64,000 nucleotides of DNA from NCBI GenBank assembly GCA_963995505.1, contig OZ023193.1, positions 310,001 to 374,000 on the forward strand, read 5' to 3'. Shown here in pieces: positions 12,601 to 26,956 of this stretch. Positions within the stretch are counted from its first letter, which is position 1; each line of letters starts with the position of its first letter. This DNA comes from Hypericum androsaemum (Eukaryota; Streptophyta; Magnoliopsida; Malpighiales; Hypericaceae). The position numbers and the translations under genes are program-made. Under the pieces are notes generated by a model. It worked only from the letters and a program-made list of their open reading frames with translations, was not told the DNA's origin and ran no database searches.

Positions 12601-14143
12601 ATGAGGTGATGGATTCTGCATTTCCTTTCACATCCTAGCTCTTTTCTCTCTTTTGTATACAGTTGTCCAAAGCTTATGCTGCAGATTTCTTGAAATGGAG
12701 CTGCAACTCAACTAGATTGCAGCATTGATATGTTTTTTCTCTGCTTAATTTATGACAATTAACCTTTGATTTTAGCTTAACCTCTTTGATGTGTGTTTGC
12801 AGAAAAGTTCGTCACAAGAATGTGGTGCAGTTCATAGGGGCATGCACAAAACCTCCAAGTCTGTGCATTGTGACAGGTTAATCCGCAATGACTCTTAAAT
12901 CTATTTTATCATCTTTTTTGTATTTATTTTCTTCTCATTATTTATTTTTCTACTTCAAATAGAGTTCATGTCCGGTGGAAGCGTTTATGACTACCTGCAT
13001 AAACACCGGGGCGTTTTCAAGCTTCCAACTGTACTGAAAGTCGCAATCGATGTGTCAAAAGGAATGAATTACTTGCACCAGAATAACATAATCCACAGAG
13101 ATCTGAAGGCTGCCAATCTTCTGATGGATGAAAATGAAGTAAGGTTTTCTTTAGCAGTTTGTGCTTCTAATGCATTAGCCTCTATGGTTTCTGGGTGGCC
13201 TGTGGAAGTTGGCTTGCATGGACTTGCAGAATCTTTGTCACAAGCATCTGTCATCTACTCATGGACAATGAAGTTTTAAAAAATGTCTCTTTTTTCAGAT
13301 GGTATAAGATTTGCATGTTTGTTCACCAAAAAGATAGTGAGTTTCCATTTGATCTGCCAACCTCAGGTGGTTAAGGTTGCTGATTTTGGAGTTGCTAGAG
13401 TGAAAGCTCAGACCGGAGTTATGACTGCCGAAACTGGGACGTACAGATGGATGGCTCCCGAGGTAAGCATTTCAAACATGCAAAGCATTTCAACCGGAGT
13501 TTCTTACTACAATTGTTTTCCTTTGAAGGTTATTGAACACAACCCGTATGACCACAAAGCTGATGTTTTCAGCTTTGGTGTTGTGCTTTGGGAATTGCTA
13601 ACCGGAAAGGTAACATTATGTTGTATGGCATTTCTCTAGTAGATTTTCCTTCACTGATCTGTCAAGTCACACTCTTGGATTTTCTTTTCAGCTTCCGTAC
13701 GAGTATTTAACTCCTTTGCAAGCTGCTGTTGGTGTGGTCCAGAAGGTAAACACATTTCAAAGATTTCCAGTAAGTTCTGTACTTACAATAAATCATAATT
13801 AAAACTGATATGTATTCAGGGTTTGCGACCAACAATACCTAAAAGCACGCATCCGAAACTTTCCGAGTTACTTGAAAAATGCTGGCAAAAAGATCCAGCT
13901 CTAAGACCGGATTTTTCCGAGATCATAGAGATCCTGAGGAAAATAGCCAAGGAGGTAATTTCTCACCAATTGCAACCGGGTTAGACATTTCCGATAAGGT
14001 TATTGCATCCGCCGTATAATTTCTTTCCAAATGACTATCACTGAATTGACTTCTGGTGGATGGATATACAGGTAGGGGATGAAGAAGGACGGAAGGACAA
14101 ATCCGGAGGATTTCTTTCGGCATTCAGGCGTGGCCACCACTGA
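9617..14143 (+). CDS. STY46: ACT-domain Raf-like Ser/Thr/Tyr kinase (STY8/STY17/STY46 type)
   Basis: Sixteen exons with GT-AG borders and continuous phase give 577 aa, close to Arabidopsis STY46: 9617-9855, 10050-10164, 10855-10940, 11065-11184, 11580-11634, 11739-11849, 11959-12009, 12262-12422, 12498-12605, 12803-12876, 12963-13138, 13367-13462, 13529-13609, 13692-13745, 13820-13954, 14072-14143. The N-terminus has the family signature [11 protein letters not shown]. The ACT domain is at about residues 195-255 ([22 protein letters not shown]). The kinase domain starts near 298: glycine loop [11 protein letters not shown], catalytic K326 (VAIKVLK), HRDLKAAN with D420, DFG at 438, and GTYRWMAPE. 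All catalytic residues are present. In Arabidopsis these cytosolic kinases phosphorylate chloroplast transit peptides. Exon 6 was started at 11739 rather than 11701 because that gives the conserved SQ-LTGLL join. Which STY paralogue it is cannot be settled here. Confidence 0.93.
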
Positions 14144-15451
14144 AGCAAAATGGTTATAATACAAAGATACTCACAATCTCTAACTAGGCTTCAATTCAAT
14201 ATTAATCTTTCTTTTTGGAATCACATTGCCTACACTGTACAGTATATTTTCTTTGTTTAAGTTACCCCTTGGTTAATTATACCTCGTTGCGACAGACGGT
14301 CGGTCGGCCGCAGCATGAATACGTTGTTAGGGAAGGTGGGAAGATGAGCTATGTAGTCTGCAACAGATAAATGCTTACATTGAAACAGAATAGAGCGCCA
14401 TGCCATGGTTGGGCTATTTTGTTATTTGCTGAATGGCAGTGTCTTTGTGTTTTTGTCAAAGCATTCCCTCCCTTTTTTCTTCCTATGAATTTTCATTTTG
14501 CAGCAATAATTTGTAGAAATGTGGACTCCTAATGCATATAATAATCATCAAATTGAAAATATCCCATGTTCATGATTAATGTGGGAATCTGGGCCCAAAA
14601 CGACAGATATAAAAGTCGCCATTGATAATTGCCAACGTCGTAGTAGGATACTCGTCTGGTAGAGATTCCCATGAGTGAATTTTTTCTATGAACTAATTAA
14701 AATTGAAAGAAATCCAAGAAACAAAAAGCCAAGTAAATTTAGGAGAAGCTAAAATCATATTAGTTGGATATACAAATAAGTAATAACTGATAATATTATC
14801 CGGCAAATATCGTTTCCTGGAATCTTTCAACTAATGTTGTCGATTGCTGCTTCCCGCCCTTTAGTTTTCTGGTCAGGATAGCCAAATCCTCATCAAAATA
14901 AGAAAACTATAATATAGAAAGCAGTTAAATAATAATTTTTATATTTTGAAAATTTTGTCACGTTAACTTAGGGAAGAAAAGTATTAACATAAAACTATGA
15001 CATGGCTAACCTTAAAAAGCAAATTGGAAAAAAATTAATACTAGTTAAAATTTGTCACAAATTTTCACTTTAAAAACCTCTGTAAAAAACACAAATCTAA
15101 ACAACATGATACTTGGATAAAAAAGTGCATAATTGCATGATATTCAAGTCAACTTATAAAACATTTTCCAGTGGTGTCTAAGCACCGTCGTTTCGGGGAT
15201 TTGATGGGATGGGCCCCACAAACGGAGTGGGGAGACAAAACGCACGCGGTCGTGTCGTTTATTGCCTAACAAGGCCCAGCGGTGTTCCGAATTGTGGAGG
15301 GAAAATATTGTTAAAATCACCCCGAACCCAATTTTATTTTAAATTCCCTTCAAAGAATATATTTTTATTTTAAAATAAAAGACTTGTTAATATTTATAGA
15401 GGAACAATAAAATAAAAAAAATTATAATTGAAAGGGGGAAGCGAATCGACA
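14144..15451. other. Spacer between the STY kinase and ATR
   Basis: This holds the 3' UTR of the kinase gene and the ATR upstream region. It is AT-rich with no convincing ORF, RNA gene or repeat. Confidence 0.5.
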
Positions 15452-18400
15452 ATGAGGAACCTGGGGAGCCTAGTACGCGAGCTCCGGGAGCGGGAAGTTT
15501 CCAAGTCGTCCGGCGCCGGCGCCAGCGGCAAGAGAGACGACGAGGACATCATGGCGGACCTGCGCGCCGTCCTGCCTGGCCTCCTCCGGGCCCACCTCGT
15601 CCCTTCCTGTAATTACTTCCGTTTTCTGTGCTCTCACTTGGGGAGGGTTTTTAGGGTTTAGGGCTCCTAAGTGCGCTTTTAGTACGTACGTACTACTCTT
15701 AAGGCCGAGTTTGGTTGAAGCTAGCGAGAGGGAGGCTGTTGCCGTACTGAAGCTCATCTCATATATCTCCAAGAATTTCTCGGGAGTTTATTACCATGGA
15801 AAGGCCAGCGCTGTGCTTCCTGTTATCGCCAGCTTGTTGCCGTGCTTCGCGGAGCCTGCTTTCCGGTCAGATGTTTTACTGTTTTTTTTTTAATATTTTT
15901 TATTTTCCCCCCTCTGATGTTGTGCACAATTTGCTGATTTGTTGGTGAAAGCAATGTGTTCATTTTGTGGCAGGTCCTGCCATGGAGCGGTATTCGAAGC
16001 TGTTGGGTCGTTCTTATCGTTGCTTCGAACTGGAGCTCGTGATGCCTACTGTCAGTTCTTTATTGATGCCATGCTGGCTGTACAAGGTAAACTATTTGTT
16101 GGTATTGTGCAGCTCGTTTTGTGAATTGTCGCCTGGTCATGTTATACTGCCCGTGTATGGGTTTCTCCTTTTACTAATGTAATCTAACTTGCACACCTTA
16201 GTTGTATGCTCAAGGTAACAGCTTTTCTGTACCCAGATCTTTTGTATGTTGCTTCCCTTCCTTCTGAAGAATCCAGTGACCCGAATTCTTCTAGAGTATT
16301 TTTCAAGTGTTTCTGCAAGTCCTTATCAGAAACTGCCTGTGATTCTACCGATGGGGACGTCCAGTCTTCTAACAAACCAAGTGATTCTCCTGGTATATTG
16401 ATCAACACTACGGGTAAGAAGAGATGGCGACCGCTGGCAACTTGGATGATAAGGCTGCTCAACAAGTGCTTAGCTGAAGGAACTTTATATGTGGAGGGAC
16501 TCATTGATGTGTCCATTGTCTCGGCTGCTTGTTCACTTCTTTGCTATGGAGATGCTGAGTTGCATAGGGTGGGTTAAAGAGTTATCTTGTTTGCTGTTTT
16601 ACTTGGCTTATACCCGCTATATATGTTTGGCTTATATGATATAAGAAGAACATCTCCTAGATACAATTGTCTAACTGATCTGTTATATGAAGGCAATTTT
16701 TGACTTTGCTCGTATCATGGTGTCGGACGTTGATTATTGTATTGTTCCTCACGAGAAAATGATGCGGTCAATAGCTGCAATTTTAAGTGGAGATAGAGAT
16801 GAACTTCCTTTATTCAGGTACTGTCCAAAATAAAATTACCTTTCTGATGTTATTTGTTACTTAAGATTGTTTATCAACATTTTGTACCTGAGGGCTCCTG
16901 GAAAAAGATCTTTTATACAGTTAACTTGCATATGTTTGGTTTGAGCCTCAGGAACACTGCGTATGACACTTCTCTTGGTAGTTGCCTTCATGCACTTCTG
17001 AACAGCTGTCCTGATGATGTTGTGAAGACAGCAGCTACAGATCTAATCAGAGTTCTTCCTCTGTCGATGTCAAAAACTAAGAGCCAAGAGCTTAAGGTTG
17101 TCTTTAACTTGCACGACTCAGAAGACTTGAGTCATCACATGAAACTCGTTTTCTGTTTGCAGCTTATATGCCTGAAAATGTGCGCCGGGCTCAATTACTT
17201 AATTTAACATATATTCATGTCCTTCCTTTTCTCCAGTCAGCATTGGGGAGCACTTTCAAAAAGATTGCTGGAGTTTGCCCTCCTCATATCTGGAGTCCAG
17301 AAATTCTGATAGAGATGCTTTGTCTTCCTGAACCCTGCTGTTTTTTGATTGAATGCCTTCAATTTGCTGTCTCCGTCCTTGGGCCTGATCGAGTTGCGGG
17401 CGGGGCAACAATTGGCGATGATACAACTTTGTCAACGTCAGGTGACAAGACATGTGCAAGCTCGAGAGTTGGAGAGAAGAGGCATTTTCAAACTGCAGAT
17501 GTCATCAAGACTAAACGGCAGAAGGTAGATGAAGATATTATGTTCTGCGATGCCACAGTTTCAGCTGGGTGCTACCTTACTCAGCCTGTCGAGTTTGAGA
17601 GAAATAAATATGCAGATTACATGAACACATCACTGCTCTGTTTTCTTGATCGTTTAAAACCTCCGCTTGGGGAGGTAGCAGGTTCTTTAAGACCGGACAT
17701 CAGACTAGCAGCTCTTAGCATGCTTTGTATTGCTTTCTGTGGAATTCCACCAACAAATCTGTCACGCAGCATTTTTCAGCTTATGCATTTGTGGATACGG
17801 TGGGTATCCGAGCAGGTACTAAAACATATCATATTCTCCTAGGTCAAATTTTCTCACCATTGACCGAGATTTATCTTGCAGGCAAGCCAAAGAAGTGCCA
17901 TCACTCTTGATATAACCCTGTACCTAGAAGGAATTCACCAGATGTTGCTTAAACAAAGTAAGAGCGCAACACACCTTTTGCCTCAAATTTTAAGCTTGTC
18001 CTTTATTTAAAGTGATGGCTTTCCCTCGACATTTCTTATTTCCCCCCCTCAGTGATGGCCAGTGGATGTTTCAGACTTTTGTGGATTCTAGAAAGAGAAT
18101 TTGTTGTCATTCCCCTGCTATGTCTCTAGTCTTTTTCAGTGACAGCATTTCAGATTATAGAAAATTGTGGTATGCCAGGATTGGATAGATGTTCTATCTC
18201 CCTTTATGAATGTTTTTCCAAAGTGTTATAAGTTTTGGGGCTTGTGTGTGGATTCTCTGTGATTCATGTTGACCCACAGTTAAATCTCTTCAATTAGGCC
18301 CCTTCCCCAAGGAAGACAGTCTCTGGAATCTTGGGGATTATGATGCTGATCTGATATTTCAAGTGCTCAAAATTCCATGGACATGTCCTGAAATAATTAC

Positions 18401-21400
18401 TTCATCACGTCCTCTACGGGAATCAAAATCTGTTTCTGTCCAGGTGGCCTCTAAACTTGGGCTTGGGTGCAGGATTGGGAGTATATTGGAGGTGATGGAT
18501 TTGGGTCTTCATGATGAGGCCGAAGAAGTTAGAATTGAAGCTATTATCTCTATGCCAATGATGGTCTTCTGGTCTAGTGTAGTAGGCCTAGAACAGATGC
18601 ATAAACGGCTTGGGTAAGTGACGATCACAAATCATTTCTTGTTTCTCTTGAGTTAAAAAAAATACAATGAATGTGCTAGAGGCATAATGACTTATCTTAA
18701 AGTTGAACTTCTTGCTCTATTTAGCGCCACTAGCAGTTTTATTTTGCGTCTCTTAAGCAGAATCAATCTGCGTAGTTGTATGCAGCTACTTTCCAAGCTT
18801 CTATATGATAGTTATTCTTCTATATAAGATTCATACAAGCAAAGTTCATGAGTAATTGTACATTTGTTAATATCACAATAGTACATTGCATCCTCACTAG
18901 TTTGGTTGTTATTAATCATCCATCATTTTGCAGGTTGTTGAAAATAGAGAAGTGTGATAAAGTTAAGCAGGTCATTCCCTATTTACTGGGCTTTTTGTCT
19001 TGCATTTTCGGATCATGTGGCAGTGCTGTCAGCAATGATAAAGGTCAATGCAAGCTATATCTTGAAGTCAGTAACGAGAAAAAGTACCACACCTTAGATC
19101 ATTTGCTGCAAGGATTTCACTGCGCCATGTGTGACAGGAGCGGTGCCTGGAATCACGAGAACTCGAAAGTTATTCAACTGTATGATATGCAACCTGCACA
19201 GGTTGGTTCTAATAGTAATATCGGACTTGTTCTCCCTTTGTTCTTTCAGCTCCTTTATGATGACGCTTCTGAAGATATTCAAGTTGCATGCACATCAAAT
19301 ATCCAGCGCATTCTTATCCATTCAAGTGCTGCTGATTTAACTGGAACACGATCTGATTGGTTAAAATGTGTTGAGTTCTTGCTTCTGAACAAAAAGAAGG
19401 CTTTGAGAGATACGTTTTGCACTCAAGTTAAGTCCTTTGTTGCTGATCCTGTATTGAGTTGTTTACTCCCAGAAGCAATTTCATCAACTAAAACCAAAGA
19501 ACAGAGGTTTATGGACATTGTTAGACAAGCTATGGAGACAGCTGAAGATCCACAAGTCTTTGAGACTATACTGGAAGCTATTGCACAAATTATGGTAGCA
19601 GTTGATATTCACAGTAGTTTATTCTTGATGTCCCTTATTTTCTTGGTTGACCAGCTTGATAGTCCACACATGATGGTTAGAATGACTGCGTCAAGGCTAA
19701 TACACAAGTCATGCCTGTTCCATCTGAAAGGGGGTATCGAATTGATCCTCTCAAAATCTGTTCATATCCAGAATGAATTATTTGATTATCTGGCCACGAG
19801 GCTTGTAAGCCGGCCAAACATGGTCAGGGAGTTTGCAGAAGCCATTTTTGGTGTTGGCACAGATAAATTTGTCGAGAAAATGATTCCAGTAGTTCTTCCA
19901 AGGCTTGTTGTCTCGCAGCAAGACAGTGGTGAAGCAATGCAGTCATTGTTTGAGTTAGCCAAGTGTTTAAACACTGATATGGTGCCTTTAGTTGTTAATT
20001 GGTTGCCAAAAGTGCTTGCATTTGCTCTTCATCAAGCAAACAGGCAAGCCTTAGACTCTACATTGACGTTCTACCACGACCATATCAGTTCAGATAACCA
20101 TGAACTATTTGCTGCTGCATTACCAGCTCTTTTGGATGAACTCATATGCTTTCTTGATGTGACAGATCCAACTGACATTAGTCAAAGGTACATTTAAAGG
20201 CCACTTTTAAAAGTTTCTAATTTTAGATTGCCTCTGGCATACTAATTTCAGATTTCATTTAACCTTAAAACTGTGTACCGAAGATATACCATAGAATTGA
20301 ACTATTATAACTATAATATAGCTTATAGATTATTAGGAGTTTATGCACCAAGGATATAGCCATGCAATTGAACTGATAGATTATTTGGAGGTTATGTCAC
20401 TTTCAGCTTCTATTGGCTACTGATACGTCCATGCAAACAGGCCACCCTAACTCTCCTGATTTCGTTGTTCAGGTTATCACGAGTTCCTAAAATAATAAAG
20501 GAAATTGCCAGAGTTTTGACACGCGCTGAAGATCTTTCCAGTTTTTTGAGGAATCACTTTGTTGGGCTACTTAACAGTATTGACAGAAAAATGCTTCATG
20601 CAGATGATGTTTCTTTGCAGAAACAAGCTTTGATGCGAATCAAGATACTAATTGAAATGATGGGCTCTCAGTTAAGCACTTATGTGCCGAAATTGGTTGT
20701 TCTTCTCTTGCATGCTATTGACAAAGAACCACTACAAAGCGAAGGTCTATCTGTGTTACATTTTTTCATTGAGAAGTTGGCAAAAACATCTCCGTCTAGC
20801 ATGAAACATGTGATTCCTCAAATTTTCGCTGCACTTATTCCCTTCTTGGAGAGTTATAAAGAAACTCTGTCTACAAGTTGGAACGAGGTTGTGAGAGTCT
20901 TGGAAGAACTTGTATTAAAGAATAGAATGATTCTGAAGCAGCATATCCGCGAATTCCCTCCTTTACCTAATATCTCTGCATTATCAGAAGTAAACAAGGC
21001 TATTCAGGAAGCACGTGGGACAATGACTTTGAAGGATCAGCTGCGGGACATTGTTGATGGTCTGAACCATGAGAATTTGAATGTCAGATACATGGTAGCA
21101 TGCGAGTTGAGCAAATTATTAGATTTAAGACGGGAAGAAATTACTGGTTTTGTGGCTGGAGAAGCTACCGCTGACATGGATGTTTTAAGCTCTTTGATCA
21201 TGTCCCTGCTGAGAGGTTGTGCTGAAGAGTCCAGAAATGTTTTAGGCCAGAGGTTGAAGTTGGTTTGTGCAGATTGCATTGGAGCACTGGGTGCTGTGGA
21301 CCCTGCCAAAGTGAAAGTTTATGCATGTGAACGCTTTAAAATTGAATGCTCAGATGATGACCTAATCTTTGAGTTGATACAGAAGCATCTATGTAGGGCA

Positions 21401-24400
21401 TTTAGATCTGCACCTGATACTGTAATTCAAGACTCAGCAGCACTGGCAATCCAGGAGTTACTGAAGATTGCTGGTTGTGAGGCATCCCTTGATGAAAACT
21501 TTGTTGCTTCTTTGTCACAAGCAGTGAAGGACAAGGGAGTAGATGCTAGAAGTGGAATGAATGGTAGGGGTCAGAGATTATGGGACAGGTTTTCCAATTA
21601 TGTTAAGGAAATAATAGCCCCTTGCTTGACTTCTCGATTTCTGCTTCCGAATGTGGCTGACTCAACATCAGCTGGTCCAATTTATCGGCCGTCAATGTCA
21701 TTTAGAAGATGGATATTCTTTTGGATACGGAAATTGACCGCGCATGCTACTGGATCTCGTGCTAGCATATTCAATGCTTGTCGAGGTATAGTGCGCCATG
21801 ATGTGCAAATAGCACTTTATCTGCTGCCATATTTGGTCCTAAATGCTGTTTGTCATGGTACTAAAGAGGCACGTGATAGTATAGCGGAAGAAATTCTTAC
21901 TGTTCTGAACACCGCTGCATCAGAAAAAAGTGGTACTGCTGTCCATGTTGGCAGTTCAGGGCAAACTGAAGTTTGCATCCAGGCTGTGTTTACCCTCCTT
22001 GACAATCTTGGGCAATGGGTAGATGACCTTGAACAAGGCCTAGCTCTTTCACTATCCACTCAATCATCTGCGCCCAAAAGACAAGCATCTAAACCAAAGG
22101 GTCAAGGTTCTGTTTCTTTGACCGATCAGGATAAACTTACTGTTCAATGTGAACATGTCTCTGAGCTTGTGACTTCAATCCCCAAGCTCATGCTTGCCAG
22201 CGCTTCCTTCAGTTGCCAGGCCTATGCAAGGTCTTTGATGTATTTTGAGTCTCATGTCCGTAAAAAGTCGGGCTCATTTAACCCAGCAGCTGAGAGAAGT
22301 GGTGTCTTTGAGGATGAAGATGTTTCATTCCTGATGGAAATATACAGTTGTCTAGATGAACCTGATGGTTTGGCTGGCTTGGCTTGTTTACGTAAGTCAC
22401 CGAGCTTGCAAGACCAGCTGCTCATAAACAAAAAGGCTGGAAACTGGAGTGAAGTTCTGAGTTTTTGTGAGCAAGCATTGCAGATGGAAGCTACTCATGT
22501 TCAGAGACATTCTGACATACTTAATTGTTTACTGAATAGGTCTCTTCTTCAGGCCATGGTTACTTATGTTGACGGTTTGATTTCAAGGGTTCCTCAGTAC
22601 AAGAAAACGTGGTGTATGCAAGGGGCGCAGGCAGCATGGCGGCTGGGGAAGTGGGATTTGATGGATGAATACCTCAGTGGGGCAGATGGGGAAGGCTTAC
22701 TTTGCAGTGGTTCTGAGAGTAATGCTTCATTTGACATGGATGTTGCGAAGATTCTTCATGCAATGATGAAGAAGGATCAATTCTCGGTCGATGAACAGAT
22801 TGGATTATCTAAACAAGCTTTAATTGCTCCTCTTGCCGCTGCAGGAATGGATTCATATGTGAGGGCCTACCCATTTGTTGTAAAGCTTCACCTGCTCAAA
22901 GAGTTGGAGGACTTCCATATTCTTCTTGCTGGTGACTCTTTCTTGGAGAAATCATCCCATCTAAATGACAACGGATTCACAAAGCTAATGGAAAACTGGG
23001 AAAATCGACTTAGATTTACGCAACCATCACTTTGGGCCAGGGAGCCTCTTTTGGCCTTCAGAACTATGGTATTTGGTGCTACTGGCCAGAATGCCCAAGT
23101 TGGTAGCTGTTGGCTTCAATATGCTAAGCTCTGTCGCCTAGCTGGTCATTGTGAGACGGCAAACCGCGCAATTCTAGAAGCTCAGGCATCGGGTGCTCCT
23201 AAAGTTCATATGGAGAAGGCAAAGCTAATGTGGAGCACAAAGCGATCAGACAGTGCCATTGCTGAGTTGCAACAGTATCTGCTCCATGTCCCTGGAGAAG
23301 TGGTAGGCAATACTGCAAGGTCACTGATTACAAGTCTTTCCTCAATTCCTCTGTATCCCAATCCTTCACTGACAAGAGATGACAATGGCTATGAGGATCA
23401 AGATATTGCAAAGACCCTCCTTCTGTATACAAGATGGATTCATTACACTGGGCAAAAGCAGAAGGAAGATGTTATTGCTCTTTATTCCAGGGTTCGCGAA
23501 CTACAGCCGAAGTGGGATAAAGGATTTTTCTATTTGGCCAAGTATTGTGATGAAGTTCTTGTTGACGCCAGGAAACGTCAGGAAGAGTCTGAGTTACGTC
23601 CACGGGCAGTGCCATTAGCTTCAACATTGGTATCTCCTAATACTGAGAAGCATTGGTGGCATCACGTGCCCGATGTGCTGTTGTTCTATGCTAAGGGGCT
23701 GCACAAGGGCCACAAGAACCTCTTTCAAGCACTTCCAAGGTTGTTGACGCTGTGGTTCGACTTCGGGAGCTTTTATCAGAAATTTGGGTCATCACACAAT
23801 GAAGACATAAGGAAGGTTCATGAAAAGGTAAGTTCTCTATCTTTTCGAATTACCAGTGGTGTTTTAAATCATACTAGATGTGATTGTACAACGGAATCAT
23901 CTATAAGGATGAAAGAATTAGTATGGATTACATGCTACCCAACTATCATTTATGACCTACCGAACCAACTTCTTTCTTGTTTCATCGTTTCCCCTTGTGG
24001 CAGGTGATGAGTATTGTAAGAGGCTGCTTAAAGGACTTGCCAACATATATGTGGTTAACAGTGCTGCCTCAGTTGGTTTCTAGAATCTGCCATCAGAATG
24101 ATGAAATAGTCAAGATGGTCAAGCGAATCATAACCTCTGTTCTCCGGCAATATCCACAACAAACCTTATGGATTTTGGCAGCAGTGTCTAAATCGACTGT
24201 CCCTTCAAGGCGGGAGGCAGCAGCTGCAATCATACAAGAGGCTAAGAAAGGGTTCAGTCAAGTAGATGGTGGAAGCAATTTGTTTGTTCAGTTTGCAAAC
24301 CTGATCGATCATTTGATCAAGCTGTGTTTCCATCCTGGTCAATCAAAAGCAAAGAGTATCAACATCTCAACCGAATTCAGTGCGTTGAAAAGGATGATGC

Positions 24401-26074
24401 CGTTGGGAATTATTATGCCAATTCAACAATCTCTTACTGTTAGCTTACCTACGTATGAGTTGAATCCCTCTGGCCCTAATGCCTTTGATATCTTTTCCTC
24501 CTCGGATCTTCCTACAATAACAGGAATAGCTGACGAGGCGGAGATTCTTTCATCTCTTCAACGACCCAAGAAAGTATGGCCTCTTACAATTGAGAGAAGC
24601 GCTCTGCATCTTTTGCTTCTTGTTACGATATCCACTAAAACCAAAACAATCCTTGACTTGGTTGATTTTTTTTCCTGCAGATTGTTCTCATGGGAAGTGA
24701 TGGAATAGAGCGACCATTTCTCTGCAAACCTAAGGACGATCTCAGGAAAGATGCTCGGATGATGGAGTTTAATGCAATGATAAACCGATTGCTATCCAAA
24801 TATCAAGAAAGCAGACGTAGGAAGCTTTACATTCGTACATTTTCGGTGATCCCTCTAACAGAAGACTGTGGGATGGTGGAATGGGTCCCCCACACTCGCG
24901 GACTCCGACATATACTTCAAGACATATATATATCATGTGGGAAGTTTGATAGGCAGAAGACTAATCCTCTGATTAAGAGAATCTATGATCAATGCCAAGG
25001 AAAAATGCCCGAAGATGAGATGTTAAAAGAGAAAATTCTTCCGATCTTTCCTCCAGTTTTTCACAGATGGTTCTTGACAACTTTTTCTGAGCCTGCTGCC
25101 TGGTTCAGAGCACGAGTTGCTTATGCTCATACCACAGCAGTTTGGTCAATGGTTGGGCATATTGTGGGACTAGGAGACCGTCACGGAGAGAACATTCTCT
25201 TTGACTCTACCACAGGCGACTGTGTGCATGTCGATTTCAGTTGCTTGTTTGACAAAGGCTTGCTGCTAGAGAAGCCCGAGCTTGTTCCTTTTAGGCTAAC
25301 CCAGGTAACTGTTCTTCTTTACTTCGGATTGAACGCAAAAGTTTTATGGTCGTTCTCTAAGTATTACTCTTTCCTACCTAAATTATTTTGAGTGTCGTTC
25401 TCATCTTGGTGATGAAATATGTTTGACTGTCAAAAGTGTTGCTTGTAGTGATTGAAGATGACTTCATAATATGAACATCCAGTCATCTCTAGTTGTACTG
25501 CGTGCTTGATATGTTTTTTCTCGGACACTGCAGAACATGATCGATGGCTTGGGTATCACTGGATACGAGGGCATCTTCTCGAAGGTCTGCGAGATTACAC
25601 TCTCTGTGTTGAGGACGCATAGAGAGACACTTATGAGCGTCCTTGAAACTTTCATTCACGATCCTCTTGTGGAGTGGACAAAATCACACAAATCCAGTGT
25701 GGTGGAAGTTCAGAACCCACTTGCACAGGTCTGATGTCTCTGTTTATGTTCCTATTCTGCTTTACATTGGACAAATTTTCGAAGACATTGGCAATCTGTT
25801 ATACCATTTATATCGTAGTCTACCAAAATTTGTCAATTCATCACGCGAGGAACTCAAAATCCATTGGCATGAAAAAATTTAAGCCTCTGGTGTTGATACT
25901 TTGCAGGTGGCAATCAGCAACATAAAAGCCAGATTGCAAGGGGTCGTTGTAGGTGTTGGAGCAGCGCCTTCCTTGCCTCTAGCTGTGGAAGGTCAGGCCC
26001 GTCGACTAATCACCGAGGCAGTATCGCACAAGAACCTCGGGAAGATGTACATATGGTGGATGCCATGGTTTTAG
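15452..26074 (+). CDS. ATR: Checkpoint kinase ATR (PI3K-related kinase)
   Basis: Fifteen exons join in phase to 2723 aa, near the usual plant ATR length: 15452-15608, 15721-15865, 15974-16086, 16237-16568, 16693-16817, 16952-17096, 17237-17815, 17882-17957, 18280-18613, 18934-20187, 20473-23827, 24004-24573, 24681-25304, 25534-25728, 25907-26074. The N-terminal two thirds are helical HEAT-like repeats. A UME-type segment lies at about 1110-1210 and the FAT region at about 1600-2160. The PI3K-like kinase domain includes RPFLCKPKDDLRKDAR (2406 on), the catalytic loop GLGDRHGEN (D2561, N2566) and VDFS (D2580). The FATC tail ends in the family signature NLGKMYIWWMPWF. ATR acts in the nucleus, sensing single-stranded DNA at stalled forks and starting the replication-stress checkpoint. 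The small 5' exons (1-6) were set by phase and similarity and are the least certain; exon 4 starts at 16237 because phase excludes the AG at 16200-16201. Confidence 0.95.
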
Positions 26075-26950
26075 GAGTTCCAGTCTGTTTTGCACACTCC
26101 GCTAGTTGAACACCACCTTACAGTGGTATGTCAATGGGCCTCTGACCAATGCCAGGAATTCGCGCGGTGACTGAACCTTCCTTGGACATTTCCTGCTTGT
26201 ACATAAGCAGTTGGATTGACATCCTTGGACATATTTTCCCAGTATTGTAAATAACGAGTATGCCAATTTTAGTCTGTCTGGCTTGCAACTCCTTGGTCCA
26301 GATGCTGCAATTTTTCTGCAATTAGCGGTATCACAATGATTCCTTCAAAAATTGTAAGCCAAAAGGTTAAGGATTACAACAAACAAGAATGTCCACCCCT
26401 TGTTATTCCGATCGACCCTCATCGGAATCCCTGTACGAAAAACCATCTTCTTGACCACACTGATACACGCACGATTCTCCCCTGCCATGGTTCCCTAACC
26501 TAGAAACAACCGTAACCATTCCAATTCCGTGCTCGCGGCCACCAAACTGCCTCTGCGGCACCTACATCCACTACAGCATTACCACATAGGTAGCTCCCAC
26601 ATGGATCAATCCTCACCGAAAGCCCTTGACGTGATTAACGCCATGCCACCGAAGGCGGTTTGTGGCTCGCTGTTGAGATGGCTCATCGGCACTGACATTC
26701 CATCCATAGTTGTTGTCAACACTCTCTCCATTTCCAACATCCATCCTCCATGTGAGTGAGATCTCTCGTTTGTCCCTTCATAGCAAGATAAATTTGGGAA
26801 GATGGTTAAGTTCTAAGTCTCCATTTCTTTTGGCATTTTTCACGTTGTCGCGTGGCTCACCCAAATCTCATTTATAGGATTATAAAATGGTCTCCGCCTT
26901 CACCAAGATGGGATTATATTATAGGAAAGAGTGCGAGCCTATGCGGATAC
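26075..26950. other. ATR 3' flank
   Basis: Likely 3' UTR followed by spacer. The open frame at 26529-26759 shows no domain and is not called. Confidence 0.45.
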
Positions 26951-26956
26951 TTCCTA

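Noticed and set aside
16202..16236. Earlier start for ATR exon 4 at the AG at 16200-16201
   Set aside because: Phase from exon 3 leads to an immediate stop; starting at 16237 restores the conserved QDLLYVASL reading.
26529..26759. 76-aa open frame after ATR
   Set aside because: No domain, and it lies in the ATR 3' flank without gene context.
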